From the NCBI GenBank assembly GCA_006503535.1, contig QYRS01000008.1, positions 1,736,001 to 1,800,000 of the forward strand: a stretch of DNA of 64,000 bases. Reading direction: 5' to 3'. Position numbers and translations under genes: made by a program. The notes under the pieces are model-generated. The model did not search any database. It was not told the DNA's origin and worked only from the letters and a program-made list of their open reading frames with translations. Positions 24,293-36,200 of the stretch are shown in pieces. The stretch's first letter is position 1. Each line of letters opens with the position of its first letter. Source of the stretch: Arthrinium phaeospermum. Taxonomy: Eukaryota; Ascomycota; Sordariomycetes; Amphisphaeriales; Apiosporaceae.

Positions 24293-25231
24293 ATGGGATC
24301 AACCGGTACCGATAAGATCATTCTGTACACCAACCACACATGCACATGTACGTTGCCGCCCAACTGTATCACTCCCCCTTCCGGGACGTAGTATCCTGAC
24401 TTGACAGGGGCCAACCGCGCTGACGTTGCACTGGCCGAGCTGGGGGTCCCCTTTGAGGAGAGAATCATCAACGTCGATGGGCCGCGGCCCCCGGCCTTCT
24501 TGAAGATCAACCCCCGCGCGCTGGTGCCCGTCCTGCTATGGAACGACGAGGTCATCATCGAGTCGGCCATCGTCTGCCAGTTCCTGGTGGACATGTACCC
24601 GTCGCACCTGTGCCCGCCCCCCACGACCGCGGAGGGGGCCCTCCGTCGCGCCAGCATGTCCTTCTTCACCGACGCGTACTGGACCAAGTTCCATACCCTG
24701 TTGTTCAGGCTCTTCGAGGCCCCCACTGCGGCCGATGAAGAGAAGGTGGTCGACGACGCCGTGCAGGGGTTGGTGCGGGAGGTCGAGCCGCTATTGGGGG
24801 ATGCCGCCCCCTTCTTCGGGAAGAGCCCGCGGCTTACCCTGGCCGAGGTGAGTTGAAACCCAGCCACAAGGGACCCGAGGGCAGGGGTGCCTGTCTTACG
24901 TACATACCTTAAGTCGAGGTTCCTCCGCCAATTTACTCCGACTCTCGTACCTACCTACCACTCAGACTGACATTGGCACTTTTTTGTTCCCCAACAACCA
25001 CAGGTCATCACCGGCCCATTCATCATTCGGGCCGTCACCCTGTCCAAGCACGGGGTCTATCCCACGAGCCTGAACCGCCAGATTGAGGAGCAGGCGCCCA
25101 ACTTCCACAGGTGGGCGATCGCAGTTTCTAGCCACCCCAGCATCACGGCCGTCTTTGACGAGCAGGTTCACGTCGCCCGTTCGCGCGCCAAACGCGACCG
25201 CATGCGGAAGGCTGCCGGCCTGGCCCAATAA
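24293..25231 (+). CDS. Glutathione S-transferase, omega-like (Cys-type)
   Basis: Exons 24293-24347, 24408-24847 and 25004-25231 join in phase and give 240 residues. The thioredoxin-fold half shows the active-site segment HTCTWANR with Cys17 where omega-class and Ure2-related GSTs carry Cys-Pro, the cis-Pro loop ALVPVLL and the glutathione-binding Glu-Ser of VIIESAIVCQFL. An all-helical C-terminal half follows. Such enzymes conjugate glutathione or reduce glutathionyl conjugates in the cytosol. The Pro after the Cys is replaced by Thr, which may alter reactivity. The gene stands between an MFS transporter (divergent) and an ATP-grasp gene (convergent). The class assignment is tentative; the GST fold is clear. 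Confidence 0.9.
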
Positions 25232-25654
25232 GGGTCGAAGCCCGCGACCTGCGTTGGGAATTCGGGGGATGGTCATCCTACCAACATTTGGGAACTTTCC
25301 CAAAACGGCTTTCTGCACTTCGGTATGGCAGGGCCTGCCTGTATGTATATCGGGACGCTTGCGCGTGTGACACACACGGGATACAGCACGTACATAGGCG
25401 AGGGGACTTAGTGGAGGGTCGGTGATCAACAGGAGAGGTTTAATGATTGCTCGTTCTTGTATTGCTGCGGTTATGGTGATTTCCTATGACTGTGAAGTCT
25501 TCGCTGCCAATAGCCAACCGTCTAGAATATTCACGGCAGCGAGTGTGTGTTACATGCTTAGCCCCCATCTACCTGCACCTTACCAGCTAACCTACCTACC
25601 TCACATACACGACATATGTTGGACCCCATCTCTCTATCTATTTCCTCGGCCTAC
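25232..25654. other. Convergent 3' region, no gene recognised
   Basis: A 420-bp spacer between the convergent GST and ATP-grasp genes. It is rich in TACC/ACCT motifs near 25570-25610. No gene is recognised. Confidence 0.5.
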
Positions 25655-27097
25655 TTACTCGGCAACCTCGGGAAGTCGCACCCCCGGCTTCTCCCCAAGC
25701 CTATCCCGAATCTCCCTCTCGACTCGCGCCAAGTCGCCCTGATCCCGACCGCCCCACACGATATCCGCCATGTGCGTGCCATCGCCCTCCTCGCCACCAC
25801 CACCAATCGTCGCCGTGGCCGTGACGACAGCCCGCCCGCTCTGCACCAACCCATCGAGCCGCTCGTAAATGACATCCGCCCGCGCCCCCGCGTACTCAAA
25901 CGCCGCGAACTGCGCCAGCGCCAGCCCGCGCCGCTCCCAGAAGTGGCCCGACATGAAGCAGATGGGCATGGACCCCGTGAAGCGCGCGTTCAGGTCGACG
26001 ACGAACTGTTTCCTGGCGGGCGTTTTGTCCGTCACGATGTCGATCCCCGCCCAGCCCACGAAGGACGCGGGCAGTCTTTGGGTTGTGTCCTGCAGGGTCT
26101 CGCGTACGTACTCGCGGAGTCGCGGCTGGGCGCTGTAGTCGATGTGCCCCCCTGTCCACTTGCCGCCCGGGGTGAGGGTTTGGATCGTCACGCCCAGGAT
26201 CAGCGGGTTCGAGCGGTCGTGCGCCGTGCCCGGGGCGCCGACGAGGAAGTGCACGGCTAGGTCTTCGGACAGGTCTATGTAGTCGGATAGTAGCACCTCG
26301 CCGACGCCGCGGCGCTGGTACGTGGCTAACGCGGCGAGCGTCGAGGACCGCTCGGACTCGGTGCGTACCAGGTAGGTCCCGAAGCCGCAGCCGGCGCGGC
26401 AGAGCTTGACGACGAAGGGGACGGGCCGGGTGTGGAAAAGGGATGATGAGGTTGGTGACGAGAGGTCTGTGGTCTGTAGGTCTATGATGAGGGAGGGCGG
26501 CGTGCGCATGCCTGACGTCACAAGGTATTTCTTGGAGTTGATGTCGTAGGCTTCCTGCGGGTCGATGAGGCAGTCGTGCTCTCGCATCCAGCCCTGGGGT
26601 CTCCAGAAGAGCAGCCTTTTCTTCTCCTTCTCCTCCGCCAGCAGCCTTCCCGTGCCGTTTACTTCCCCCGTAGCCGTAGTCTTCGCAGTCATGCCCCGAA
26701 GCTGCTCCGAAACCGGGCCGCGCTCTAGATCTACAAAGCGCGGTACGTGCCGCTGGCCCCGGGGCAGCTGCGACAGCGCGGTCCGCACGCCCTTGGCCGT
26801 GATGTGGGGCCCGAAGAAGAGGACCTCCATGTTGCCGAGGCCCCAGGCCCGGCGCAGCGGCTTGAGCCCCAGGATGACTTTGCGCAGGCGGTCCTGCGCC
26901 GCCGGGTCGTCGTCCGGGTAGGGCACCGGCTCCTCGTCCTCGGGCCAGACCCGCTCCCGCGGGAAGTGGGCGTGCAGGTCCAGCCCCCCGAAGACGCAGT
27001 ACATGGTCACGACGAAGGGCCCGCGGATGCCGTGCTCGCGGTACAGGTCCGCCAGCGTCGTGTCCAGGTGGACGGTGGGGAGCTTCGGGATGATCAT
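25655..27097 (-). CDS. ATP-grasp domain protein (solid-state-culture-specific type)
   Basis: A single exon of 480 residues from ATG 27097; the frame stays open upstream to a GTG at 27127, which I did not use. The ATP-grasp half shows KYLVTSGM, the nucleotide-binding lysine and glycine-rich loop VVKLCRAGCGFGTYLV, and the metal/ATP ligand motif VVDLNARFTGS near residue 390. The N-terminal half (HGIRGPFVVTMYCVFGGLDLH) is typical of a fungal group often annotated as solid-state-culture-specific ATP-grasp proteins. ATP-grasp enzymes usually join a carboxylate to an amine or thiol through an acyl phosphate; the substrate here is unknown. Its place beside a GST, an MFS transporter and a secreted esterase hints at specialised metabolism, which is inference. 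Confidence 0.85.
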   Translation of the reverse strand: MIIPKLPTVHLDTTLADLYREHGIRGPFVVTMYCVFGGLDLHAHFPRERVWPEDEEPVPYPDDDPAAQDRLRKVILGLKPLRRAWGLGNMEVLFFGPHITAKGVRTALSQLPRGQRHVPRFVDLERGPVSEQLRGMTAKTTATGEVNGTGRLLAEEKEKKRLLFWRPQGWMREHDCLIDPQEAYDINSKKYLVTSGMRTPPSLIIDLQTTDLSSPTSSSLFHTRPVPFVVKLCRAGCGFGTYLVRTESERSSTLAALATYQRRGVGEVLLSDYIDLSEDLAVHFLVGAPGTAHDRSNPLILGVTIQTLTPGGKWTGGHIDYSAQPRLREYVRETLQDTTQRLPASFVGWAGIDIVTDKTPARKQFVVDLNARFTGSMPICFMSGHFWERRGLALAQFAAFEYAGARADVIYERLDGLVQSGRAVVTATATIGGGGEEGDGTHMADIVWGGRDQGDLARVEREIRDRLGEKPGVRLPEVAE

Positions 27098-30000
27098 GGT
27101 TGGGGGTGGTGGTGGTGTGACGTGCACGATGAGCGAGTAGACGTAGTATAACTAGACCTTCTATTTACTACAAGTAGTTCATTCGTATGTAGATTACTCT
27201 AGGATTCAATCTTGTTTAACAAGGATTTGTTTTTCATCTCCTTCGCCTTTGGACAATTCGTCGCTGGAACCAACTGCGTTTTGCTCGAAAGATTGGTGTC
27301 ACCATGACGCTTTTACAGTCATCCTGCTTGTCGCTGACATGACAGTACGTTAGTTTCTCTCTTCACCTGACCTCCGGGCTCGCTTACATCACGTCAGCCA
27401 GCGACGATATGTCGGTGAGGCTCAAGCCAGGTGTCCGGTTTCACTACCTCAAGTCAACATTCGTCACGGCTGACTGCCTGTCTGCCTGGCTACTAGCAGC
27501 TCGTTCCCGAAATCTTCGGATGGTAGACCCCATCCTCAGCCGTCAACCGGTGTGCTTTAACCCGGCAGCGCGGTCCGAATCCTTCGGTTTTCGCAAACTG
27601 TTGCCCTGTCTGTTTTTTCCCAATGGGCGGGCTTGGCTTTTCTTCGAACGTGGGGTCAGGTCCCTGATTGGGCCGCCTGTTGTGCCAGGGGTCCTGTTAT
27701 AAGTTGTATGCCTAATGCGGCAAGACGTTTTGGGAGGAAACCAGGTTTGTGCGATGAGGATCTACAACACAGGGGAGGGATGCAGATAAATCTATTACAT
27801 GTATACTTACTTATCATACAAGTACACTCGGGCCCAAGCTTGACTCTATCTATTGCTCCTCAGAGATGATGTACTAATCTAAGGGTATCCAGTCAGCTCT
27901 TGGTTCGGCGGAAGACCGGCACGTGTTGTGGTACCTTTCCCCAGCATGAGATGCGTAGGGCAGATGAAATTGTATCATAATCCCGTATTGTCACCACCAC
28001 GCGATCCGAATTATCGCGTGTGTTGGTTGTTGGTTCATGCCAGTGGGTCCCATTAATAAGTAGGATCCGAACCACTCTCGCACTTCTCGCAGACTATTTC
28101 CCCAGATTCGTGACCCGGGACAATGGGGGCTGGCTGCTTTTCGTTGTGGACTGGTAACTCGTTGCCGATCATGCTTCTATATGCATGTTGGTTCACAGTT
28201 CGCAAGGGGGAACTTGCATATGCATTTACCACGAATTGCATCCACCACCCAAGCTGTATCCATGGGGCTCGTTATTTTGGTACCTCCAAATCCGGGACCA
28301 CGAGCTCGTCGCCACGTTTTGACGGGCGCTTAGACGACTCTGGAATTGTGTTCAGGTAGACCTTCCTGATCAAGACGTGTTTTTACTTGGGGATGTTGGT
28401 GTTGGTTGTGGAGGTGGCGATGTCATCACAATAGGGGGCCCCCTTTTCTCCAGTTCGAGCGTTGGCTCGTCATAATCATAACTTTCCAACCTTTCAAAAT
28501 ATTTCCAAAAAGTCATCCTTTCAATGGGCATGAGACCAGAACAATACTATAGATTGGAATATTGACCGGTGACTTCACAGTCTCATAACGAGGGTGGGAA
28601 CTAGAAATGATCATATCCCAGAGCTGGAATTGACAGGATTCACCTTGTCCATGGCCCAGATATCATTCATTTCGTAGACACTATTGAACCTGGAAGACGC
28701 TTCCAGAACTATCGAAGAGACCGATACATCATTTCTGTTCGAATAATCTTAATAGTCGCTACCCTTCCAACACCCAGGATCAGAGGCAATCCCGTAAACA
28801 GATACGAAGATGGTACTCCCTGTGAGTCGACTCAGGCAACCATAAGTAGACCTTGACGTCAATGATACAATGCTCCTTATTGAAATCAGTGGCAGCACGA
28901 GAAGGAAAATCAGGTACGCGAGAGAGCGGCACATGGCATAAATTATAAGGGGTGGTGATAAGCTGTAGTAGATAGTCTTAACGACGTCGTCCTTTGCCCG
29001 GTAACGGACGAGGGCGGGCTGGCTTAGTTGGTTAGAGAACTGGTTGCAGCGCCGTGACATATAGACCGATACATGATGGTGTGAACCTCCGGACCAGCGC
29101 TTTGTAATGGGCTGGCAACAGTCGGTTTACATCAACATGAAGAGTTTACAAGATCAAACTTACTGGTGCATATCTTATACCAAAGATGGTATCACGGAGT
29201 ATAGCGTAAGTAGAAGCAGCACCGTGCAGCACCGGTATCACTACTGCCTACTGGCCAAGAAGAAAGACCTATGCTGCCTGTTGATACTTGAGTACATGTT
29301 GGGGACAGCAGCACACTGTTAGGGTTGGAGCTCGGAGTTCGCATACAAAGTCCCATACAGATTTTGCATAGGGACCCCAGTTCGTATACATATGTATTGT
29401 AGTGGAAGTTTAGAAGCTGTCTCGAATAAACGTTACAGCCACGATGTGTGAAGACCATGTATTCTTTTAGCGATGAAAGGCATGTTTCCTACCATGGAAG
29501 ATCCCTAATACGAATCCTTAGAGACTTTGATAGTATCCAACCAAGTTTATGCATCCACTTCCAGAGAAGCCATAGCAAGATGTGCTGGAATGATTCGCTC
29601 TGAGAGGGTTAAGCTGGTTATACTTATAGCCGCCCATCTCAGAGGAAAGTCACAGGCCTCTATGGTCCTCGACATAATGGTCAGCCCCCGGGATGCTCGG
29701 TCGACGATACGCTTCCCGGCAGTTTCGGGGGTCAACGAGGCACCTAGATGCTTATGTGGACGAATCGGGCCGTGCCCGCACCTACCAACGAGGCAATGCA
29801 CTCCATCATACTCGCATGTTCAACTCAGATCAATGCTTGGTCGTCGTCGAATTCGATATCGAAACATCATCTGTGTGCCTCCGCAACCTCGAGTGCATGG
29901 GCTGTGCATCACCCATACGATTGGTAGGCTAGATATTCACGAAAGTCCGCGCCACATATTTGGACGTTGGTCTGTGTCGAAAGAAACTACGGCTCACGTT

Positions 30001-30156
30001 GCCCAGTGCATCCGCTTTCACGATCACCCTACTACTGATCGTATGTTGGCTTGGTTTGGGGGAGTCGTTATTCATTAATGATCTCTCATAAGATTCGTTC
30101 TACTAAACACTACACAGACAGGCTAAATCTCAGCAACAAATCAATCAGCCACCCAA
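27098..30156. other. 3-kb gene-poor stretch, no gene recognised
   Basis: No domain-bearing frame is seen on either strand. The longest frames (27409-27702, 29527-30078 plus) lack resemblance to known families, and the second starts only from a non-ATG codon. Base composition is more AT-rich than in the neighbouring genes. I see no intact transposon or tRNA. Confidence 0.5.
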
Positions 30157-31305
30157 TCATTCTCTAAACAGCTTCGTGAACCCGTCCTTCGGGGGCTGCA
30201 GCCAGTTCCGCTCGTCGTACTTGGTGCCCTCGCCCTCTATCACGTGGAAGGTGTAGATGATGCGGCCCTTCTGGCTCAGATTCTTCTCGCTCTTGTGCAG
30301 CAGGTTGCCGTGGATCAGGACCAGATCCCCGGCCTTGACCTCGCCCATGACGTACTCGTCATCCGTTGGCTCTTTCTTGGCCTCGCCCCGCAGGTGCTCG
30401 CCGTACTCCTCCGAGTTGGGGAACCGCGGCCCCTGGTTGTCCGCAAACGTCGTGCCCTTGCCCTCGGCGTCGCGCACGAAGCGCTGCTTCACGGGCGCCC
30501 AGCGGTGGCTGCCGGGCAGGAAGCTCAGGCAGCCGTTCTCGGCCGTCGCGTCCTCGAGCGCGTACCAGAAGCCCACGGCGCTCGGCGGGTCCGTGTAGAG
30601 GAAGGTGCTGTCCTGGTGCGGCGGCACGGCGCCGCCGATCTCGGGCTGCTTGCAGATGACCATGCTCTGCAGCACGCGGGGGTCCTTGAACCCCAGCGCG
30701 CGCGCCGCGGCCGCCGGGTGCGACTCCTTGCGGCCGGCCTCGACGGAGCCGCCCGTGGTGCCGGCGCCCAGCAGGTCCGGGTTGAAGACGGGGTCGAGCA
30801 GTTCCGCGAAGGGCCGCGAGAGGGCGTGCAGGTAGTGGCCGATCTTGTTGATGGCGCGGGCCTTGGGCTTGGTGAGCTCGCCCGTCTCGGGGTGGAAGGC
30901 GTCCTCCTCGAAGAAGAAGCGGACCTTGTCGCCCGAGTCGAGGAAGTAGTCGTCGCCGACGTGGGCCGAGCGCTCGCCCGTGCTGAACTTGGTCATCGGG
31001 TGTTCGGCGAGCGAGAAGTCCTCGAGCAGCGTGTGCGTCTCGTCCAGCAGCGCCTTGACCGTCGTCGGCGGCAGCGCGTTCGGCACGATCACGTAGCCGT
31101 CGCGGTGGAAGGCTTCGAGCTGCGTCGGCTTCAGGCCGCCGTAGGGCCCGTGGGGACTATCCTCGGCTGTTCCTGCCGTGGCGGTGGTGGTGGTGCTGGC
31201 GGTCGGCATCGTCGTGGCGGCGGCGGCGGCGGGATCCGAAGGTGTTTCTTGGGACGGTCGGTCGGAAAACCGCGAAACACCGCCGAAGAGGAGATCGTCT
31301 TGCAT
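30157..31305 (-). CDS. Phytanoyl-CoA dioxygenase (PhyH) family protein
   Basis: A single exon of 382 residues from ATG 31305 (the upstream extension starts only at TTG 31371). PhyH proteins are Fe(II)/2-oxoglutarate dioxygenases. The iron-binding triad is visible: His230 and Asp232 in PPHQDSTF, and His337 in GNLLHKSEKN. Arg348 (QKGRIIYTFH) is well placed to bind 2-oxoglutarate. The double-stranded beta-helix order LTPxQLEAFHRDGYVIVPN ... ENGCLSFLPGSHRW matches the PHYHD1-like subgroup, whose substrates are poorly known, rather than peroxisomal phytanoyl-CoA hydroxylase itself. A Ser/Thr/Ala-rich linker fills residues 15-50. It is divergent from ECT1 and shares a 468-bp upstream region. Confidence 0.93.
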   Translation of the reverse strand: MQDDLLFGGVSRFSDRPSQETPSDPAAAAATTMPTASTTTTATAGTAEDSPHGPYGGLKPTQLEAFHRDGYVIVPNALPPTTVKALLDETHTLLEDFSLAEHPMTKFSTGERSAHVGDDYFLDSGDKVRFFFEEDAFHPETGELTKPKARAINKIGHYLHALSRPFAELLDPVFNPDLLGAGTTGGSVEAGRKESHPAAAARALGFKDPRVLQSMVICKQPEIGGAVPPHQDSTFLYTDPPSAVGFWYALEDATAENGCLSFLPGSHRWAPVKQRFVRDAEGKGTTFADNQGPRFPNSEEYGEHLRGEAKKEPTDDEYVMGEVKAGDLVLIHGNLLHKSEKNLSQKGRIIYTFHVIEGEGTKYDERNWLQPPKDGFTKLFRE

Positions 31306-31773
31306 TGGTCTCGCGGGTGTCTGTGGAAACTGGGGAAAATGAGCGAATCTGCGCGCGCCGTGTGCTATCAAAGGTTTCGTACTTTCGGGTATATGGCTGG
31401 CTGGATGACGCGGGGCAGGCGGTTATTGTGTAAGGTCAATGAGAGGTAGGTACCAGACGCTTCTCCACTGAGGGGTACTTGCTTGTCCCCCCCTGTTTGT
31501 CTCTCCTGTACAACGTATGCGACATGAACCAAACTGTGTCTGGATTGCCCCTTCTACGTGTGGTGACACAGTGTTGATTTGGTGCCATTTTACACGGCTC
31601 AACCTAATCCGACTTGCTTCATTTCATTGTCGGTCAAGCCGTTTGGTCCTGTTTCTATACTCATTCAATATCTTGGATACAGTTATAAGATCGTTTTAAT
31701 TGCCGGATCACCTTAATTTTATCTTCCGAACAACTGGCCTTCACGTGCATTCTTTTGTTTGACAGCAAGCAGT
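31306..31773. promoter_or_regulatory. Shared divergent promoter region of PhyH-like gene and ECT1
   Basis: A 468-bp region between two divergent ATGs (31305 minus, 31774 plus), so both promoters must lie here. I see no clear TATA element. The PhyH frame stays open upstream of its ATG to 31371, so a longer N-terminus from a further exon cannot be excluded. Confidence 0.45.
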
Positions 31774-33230
31774 ATGGCGTCAACCAAACTCGCCGGGACC
31801 CCAGCCCCTGAGATCCTGGATGACCGCATATGGGTCGACGGCTGTTGGGACTTCTTCCATCACGGCCACGCCGGTGCCATGCTGCAAGCGCGTCAGCTGG
31901 GCACCGAGCTGTACGTTGGTGTGCACTCGGACGGGGACATCCTCGACAACAAGGGACCTACGGTAATGACGCTGCAGGAACGGTAGGGACAGCTTCTTTC
32001 TGGTTGCAATTCGTGTTAATGTCGGTACTGATGATCCCTGAAGACTCGCCGCGGTCGATGCCTGTCGCTGGGTCACAAAGTCCGTTTCACATGCGCCCTA
32101 CGTAACACAGTTGGACTTCATCAGCCATTACGGCTGCAAGTATGTGGTCCACGGCGATGACATCACGTCTGACAGCGGCGGCGAAGACTGCTATCGGTTC
32201 GTGAAGGCAGCCGGGCGATTCAAGGTCGTTAAGAGAACCCCGAGCATCTCCACTACCGACCTGGTCGGTCGCATGCTACTCTGCACCCGCACCCATTTCA
32301 TCAAGTCGTTGGAGAAGGTCCTCTCGGGCGATGAGGGCCATGGCACCGAACTCGAGAGGAAGGCCGAAGGCGACGCCATGTCCAAGCGCATCCAGCAATA
32401 CGCTACTGACGCATCTGGAAAGAACCCGGGCGCCGACGTCTGGTTCTGGTCAGCTTCCCAGGCCGCCAAAGCTGAGGCCGGGGAGGAAGAACAAGGATCA
32501 TTCCGCCAATTCCTGACAGGAGCCGGGCCTCAGCCCGGACAGAGGGTCGTGTACGTCGACGGTGGGTTTGATTTGTTCTCCAGTGGACACATCGAGTTCC
32601 TCCGTCTCGTCGTGGAGGCCGAAGAGACCCTAGCCCGCAAGGAGGGGTGGTACGATCAGCAAGCCGTTGATGAGCGCAAGGGTAAAGGCTCCGACTATGG
32701 CCCCGTTTTCTTGGTCGCGGGAGTCCACGATGATGAGGTCATCAACCAGTGGAAGGGGGTCAACTACCCTATCATGAACATCTACGAGCGAAGCTTGTGT
32801 GTTTTACAATGCCGGGTATGTTTGCCAAACCTCTTGTACTACGTAACCCGCTGGATAACTAACAAACGGATCACAGCATGTCAATGCGGTCATCTATGGT
32901 GCTCCCTTTTCACCTACCAAGGCATACCTCACTTCATCACCATGGGGAACACCCGACGCAGTTTACCATGGACCAACATCCTTCATGCCGCTGTCGTATG
33001 ACCCGTATGAAGCTCCCAAGCAGATGGGGATCTTCCAGGAGGTCTCCCAGCATCTTTTCCAGGATGTGAATGCTGGCACAATTGTACAGCGCATCATGGC
33101 GAGCCGCGCATTGTATGAGGAGCGACAGAGGAAGAAGGGCATGAAGGCCACAGTGGAGGATGCCGCACGCGAACGGGAGATTCTGGAGGAGGAGCAGCGC
33201 CGTAAGGAAGAAAACATGGCGAAGTCGTGA
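31774..33230 (+). CDS. ECT1: Ethanolamine-phosphate cytidylyltransferase
   Basis: Exons 31774-31982, 32044-32815 and 32877-33230 join in phase and give 444 residues. The enzyme makes CDP-ethanolamine in the Kennedy pathway to phosphatidylethanolamine. Two cytidylyltransferase domains are visible: the N-terminal one with VDGCWDFFHHGHAGAM (HxGH, His30/His32) and the family signature KRTPSISTTDLVGRML, and the C-terminal one with VDGGFDLFSSGHIEFL. The second domain keeps only Ser-Ser-Gly-His, as usual for the less active half. The tail is a Lys/Glu-rich helix (about 400-444). ATG 31774 is chosen because upstream in-frame codons give only TTG. Exon 2 ends CGG|GTATGT and exon 3 resumes at HVNAVIYGAPF. 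Confidence 0.96.
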
Positions 33231-36200
33231 AGTGGACCGGCCATCCAGGGGGTCCGGAGGCCCCGACAAGGATTTGATGACCCTTCAACAGGAACACATG
33301 GCGGTAGGGATACGGATCAGAACCGATCAGCCTTTCAACCAGTAATAGAAAATAAGCAATATACCCCGGGCTTCTGCCTGATGATTCCCCCTAAACCGAC
33401 GGAAGGAACTTTTTACATACCGGCATCTCCGCGGTTGGGACAGCTGCCCAAAGTGTGAAATTAGACAATCTGATGGTATGGACCCACACCAAGCTCCTGG
33501 GTTCACGAATACCAACGATTTGGAATGGCAGACAGACCCTTGATCAGAAGCCCTGACATCTCTTGAAAACAAAGCAATGTAGCATTCAGGGTCTATACTG
33601 TGTTACCCAAAAATCTCAGCATGAATTGATACGAGTGGCGATTGTCAGAGGCTGAGTATGCCTCTTGACAGAACTCTTGACACTAGGGAGCGATAGCTGA
33701 CAAAGGCCACTCGGGCTCCGGTCCGGAATGACCTAACTCATGTATGTACACACATGTGATGATGTACACATCCACTCTACCCAGAAGGGGATTCATTAGG
33801 GAGCCGTAGAATCTTCAATATTCTTTTCCAATACTCTGCATAGCAATTTTGTTCTATTACCCTTCTTTACGAACTCGGAATCTATTTTTCCAGTTTGAGA
33901 ATGGTGTATTGAACCACCCAAGGAGGGTCTGGAGGTGTGTGCACGTTATTTTGAGGTAACGCGATGCGCTGGAGCCCATTATTTCCAGCGCCTCCCAGCT
34001 TCCAGGGATTTTGCGACAGAAAAACGTCAACTTGCAGCTAGGAAGCTAGGCCAGCCCGAAAGCATAGACTCCCCGGCGCCCAATGCATTCCCGAGTGCTA
34101 CGGTGCAAGGTGCTGCCTACCCTAGAAGGAGCTTGGGCCATTTCGCCTGCGCCGCTCGACACGGGAAGGGTAAAATAGGTATGCAGATCAATCAGCTCGT
34201 TGCCGGAATTCACAGACCAGATCCAATGACCAGCTCATGGGGACCGAGGACCCCGTGATGCACGAATGAGATGCATCGAACCGAGATTGGGCGATTGGGC
34301 TTGTTTTTCTGCCGCGTTGGCATTGGCAATCAATTCGAAGCTGGACTCGTCAGAGCGCGTCGAGGCGGGAGGTTGGCATGAAAGGGGCTGCCCTGCGCGA
34401 CGGCCCTGCCTGCCTTTGTCATGCACAAACCGTTTGCCACCAGGGGTCCTCCAGTTAGTAAGAACTACCTTGGTGCCGAACTCAGGGCTGGCTGGCCCGT
34501 GCGCCGTGACGGGTGCAGTGGATTTGTTCTAGAAGGCGTGAAGAAGTCCGAATCGAAGCTTTGGAAGCGGCAATTGAAGGAGGGGAAGTGAGTACGGAAT
34601 GCAGAGCTGGCTGGTTCGAGGATGAGTGATTGGCTTGCAAATACGTCAATTACAGCAGGTAGTTCAGGCCTACCCCACCACCATCACGGCGCACTACGTT
34701 GTACACACGCAGAAGCCTTCCGGTCGCCATCATGGTTCATGCCTCGGGGCCGGGATCTACAAGGCTATGGAGGTGTTTGGGGGTGAGATATCGTCTGTGC
34801 CTGCCACCTCATGGTCTTAGTGAATAGAAATGCGAAGCCCAAGGCCAGAGAAGGCGGGCGTAGATTGAGACTTGAGTACATGACTGAGAGTGGGAAGAGC
34901 GAGCTTGAGTGAGCCACCTGCATTGCATTGCATCAAAGAAACAAACAATGGTAAAAGACTGCAGTCATCCATTGATCTGACCTGACTTCTTTCACGGGCT
35001 TTCCCCCCCTCCCCTCCATCCCTAAAAAAAGACAAAATCTCGCAATCCTCTGTTGCTGCAGTTTGCCAGGTATCAGAGTATCTATATTATAATATCCTAC
35101 CTTTTCTTCGCACCGTCTTTACCGTCCACGGTGTCCTTCGACGGCATCACTTGGGGAAATACCAAGAAAACGGTCCTCTCTACCGCCCTACCCCTCCCAC
35201 CATCCCCCTCAATCAGCTGCTTCTTCCCGACGTTTGGCAACAGAATCCCGACGCATTCATTGTGAGAACAGGCAGAAGCACGAATCAGTGTCTCTCCCTC
35301 CTGCTTGAAATAAACATCAGCTAGTTGTTGCCTGCCCAAACTCTGTGGATTGCGGAGTAAGTGACGCATCTCTCCCTCTCCCTCTCCTTCTCTCTCACCC
35401 CCGGCACCCGGCTTGCACGAACCTCAACTGAGTCCATGCAATTACTACTGTACATGCTGTCTGACTTGCCTTGTCTTAAGCCGCTCCTGCTTTTCCGCTT
35501 GATTCACACCTTCCTCTTACCACCATTGGATCGTCAGAGCATTCGCATCTCTTGCTCATCAGTTTTAGAGCAATTTGAAGAACGTACGTTGAAAGCGCCG
35601 TCTTTGGCCATTTTCCCTAGCAAGTTCAATCTCCTGGCAAGTCCCGGTCGTTCGTTCATTCCTTTCGCCTTTCCCACCCCCATTTCCAGCCCATGGTCGC
35701 TAGTGGCAGTTCGCTATCTTTGAAACCTGATGCGGATCACTTCTGCCTCTCTGCTTCAACTCCCTCCTCCCAACAACACACACACATCTTAATAAACCCC
35801 AGAGCAATACCAACAACGCCCCCTTGTCTGTTGTCGCAGCACACTCCCCAGAATACCCTCAAGTCTTTTCCAGTGCCCGTCTCAATCTCCGCCTGGCCTT
35901 TCGCTTCTAAATGAAGCGCACACGCACCACCGATTAGCGTCTTGCCCACTCAATTGCACTCTCCACAATCGGTAGTCCACCAGGTGGCATACCCCAGCTG
36001 GAACCAGACTTCCAATTAGCCACTACTCTTCTCCCTACTTTGCGGTCATATAATAAGTTACCTTGAGCCACCAGCCTCGAGCAACGCACCTAGGCACTGA
36101 GCCGTTAACCCAATCTATTCTTTCTCTCTCTACCCAAGTTGCGACTACTGCATCGCTTCCTCCATCCTCTAATTGCCTGCGTCGTCGTCGTTGTCGTCGC

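Noticed and set aside
28040..28110. Possible tRNA on the minus strand because of a GGTTCGGATCC-like B box
   Set aside because: No matching A box or cloverleaf arms at the right distance.
29527..30078. 183-codon plus-strand frame in the gene-poor stretch
   Set aside because: Starts only from a non-ATG codon, no domain, overlapping frames on both strands look alike in quality.
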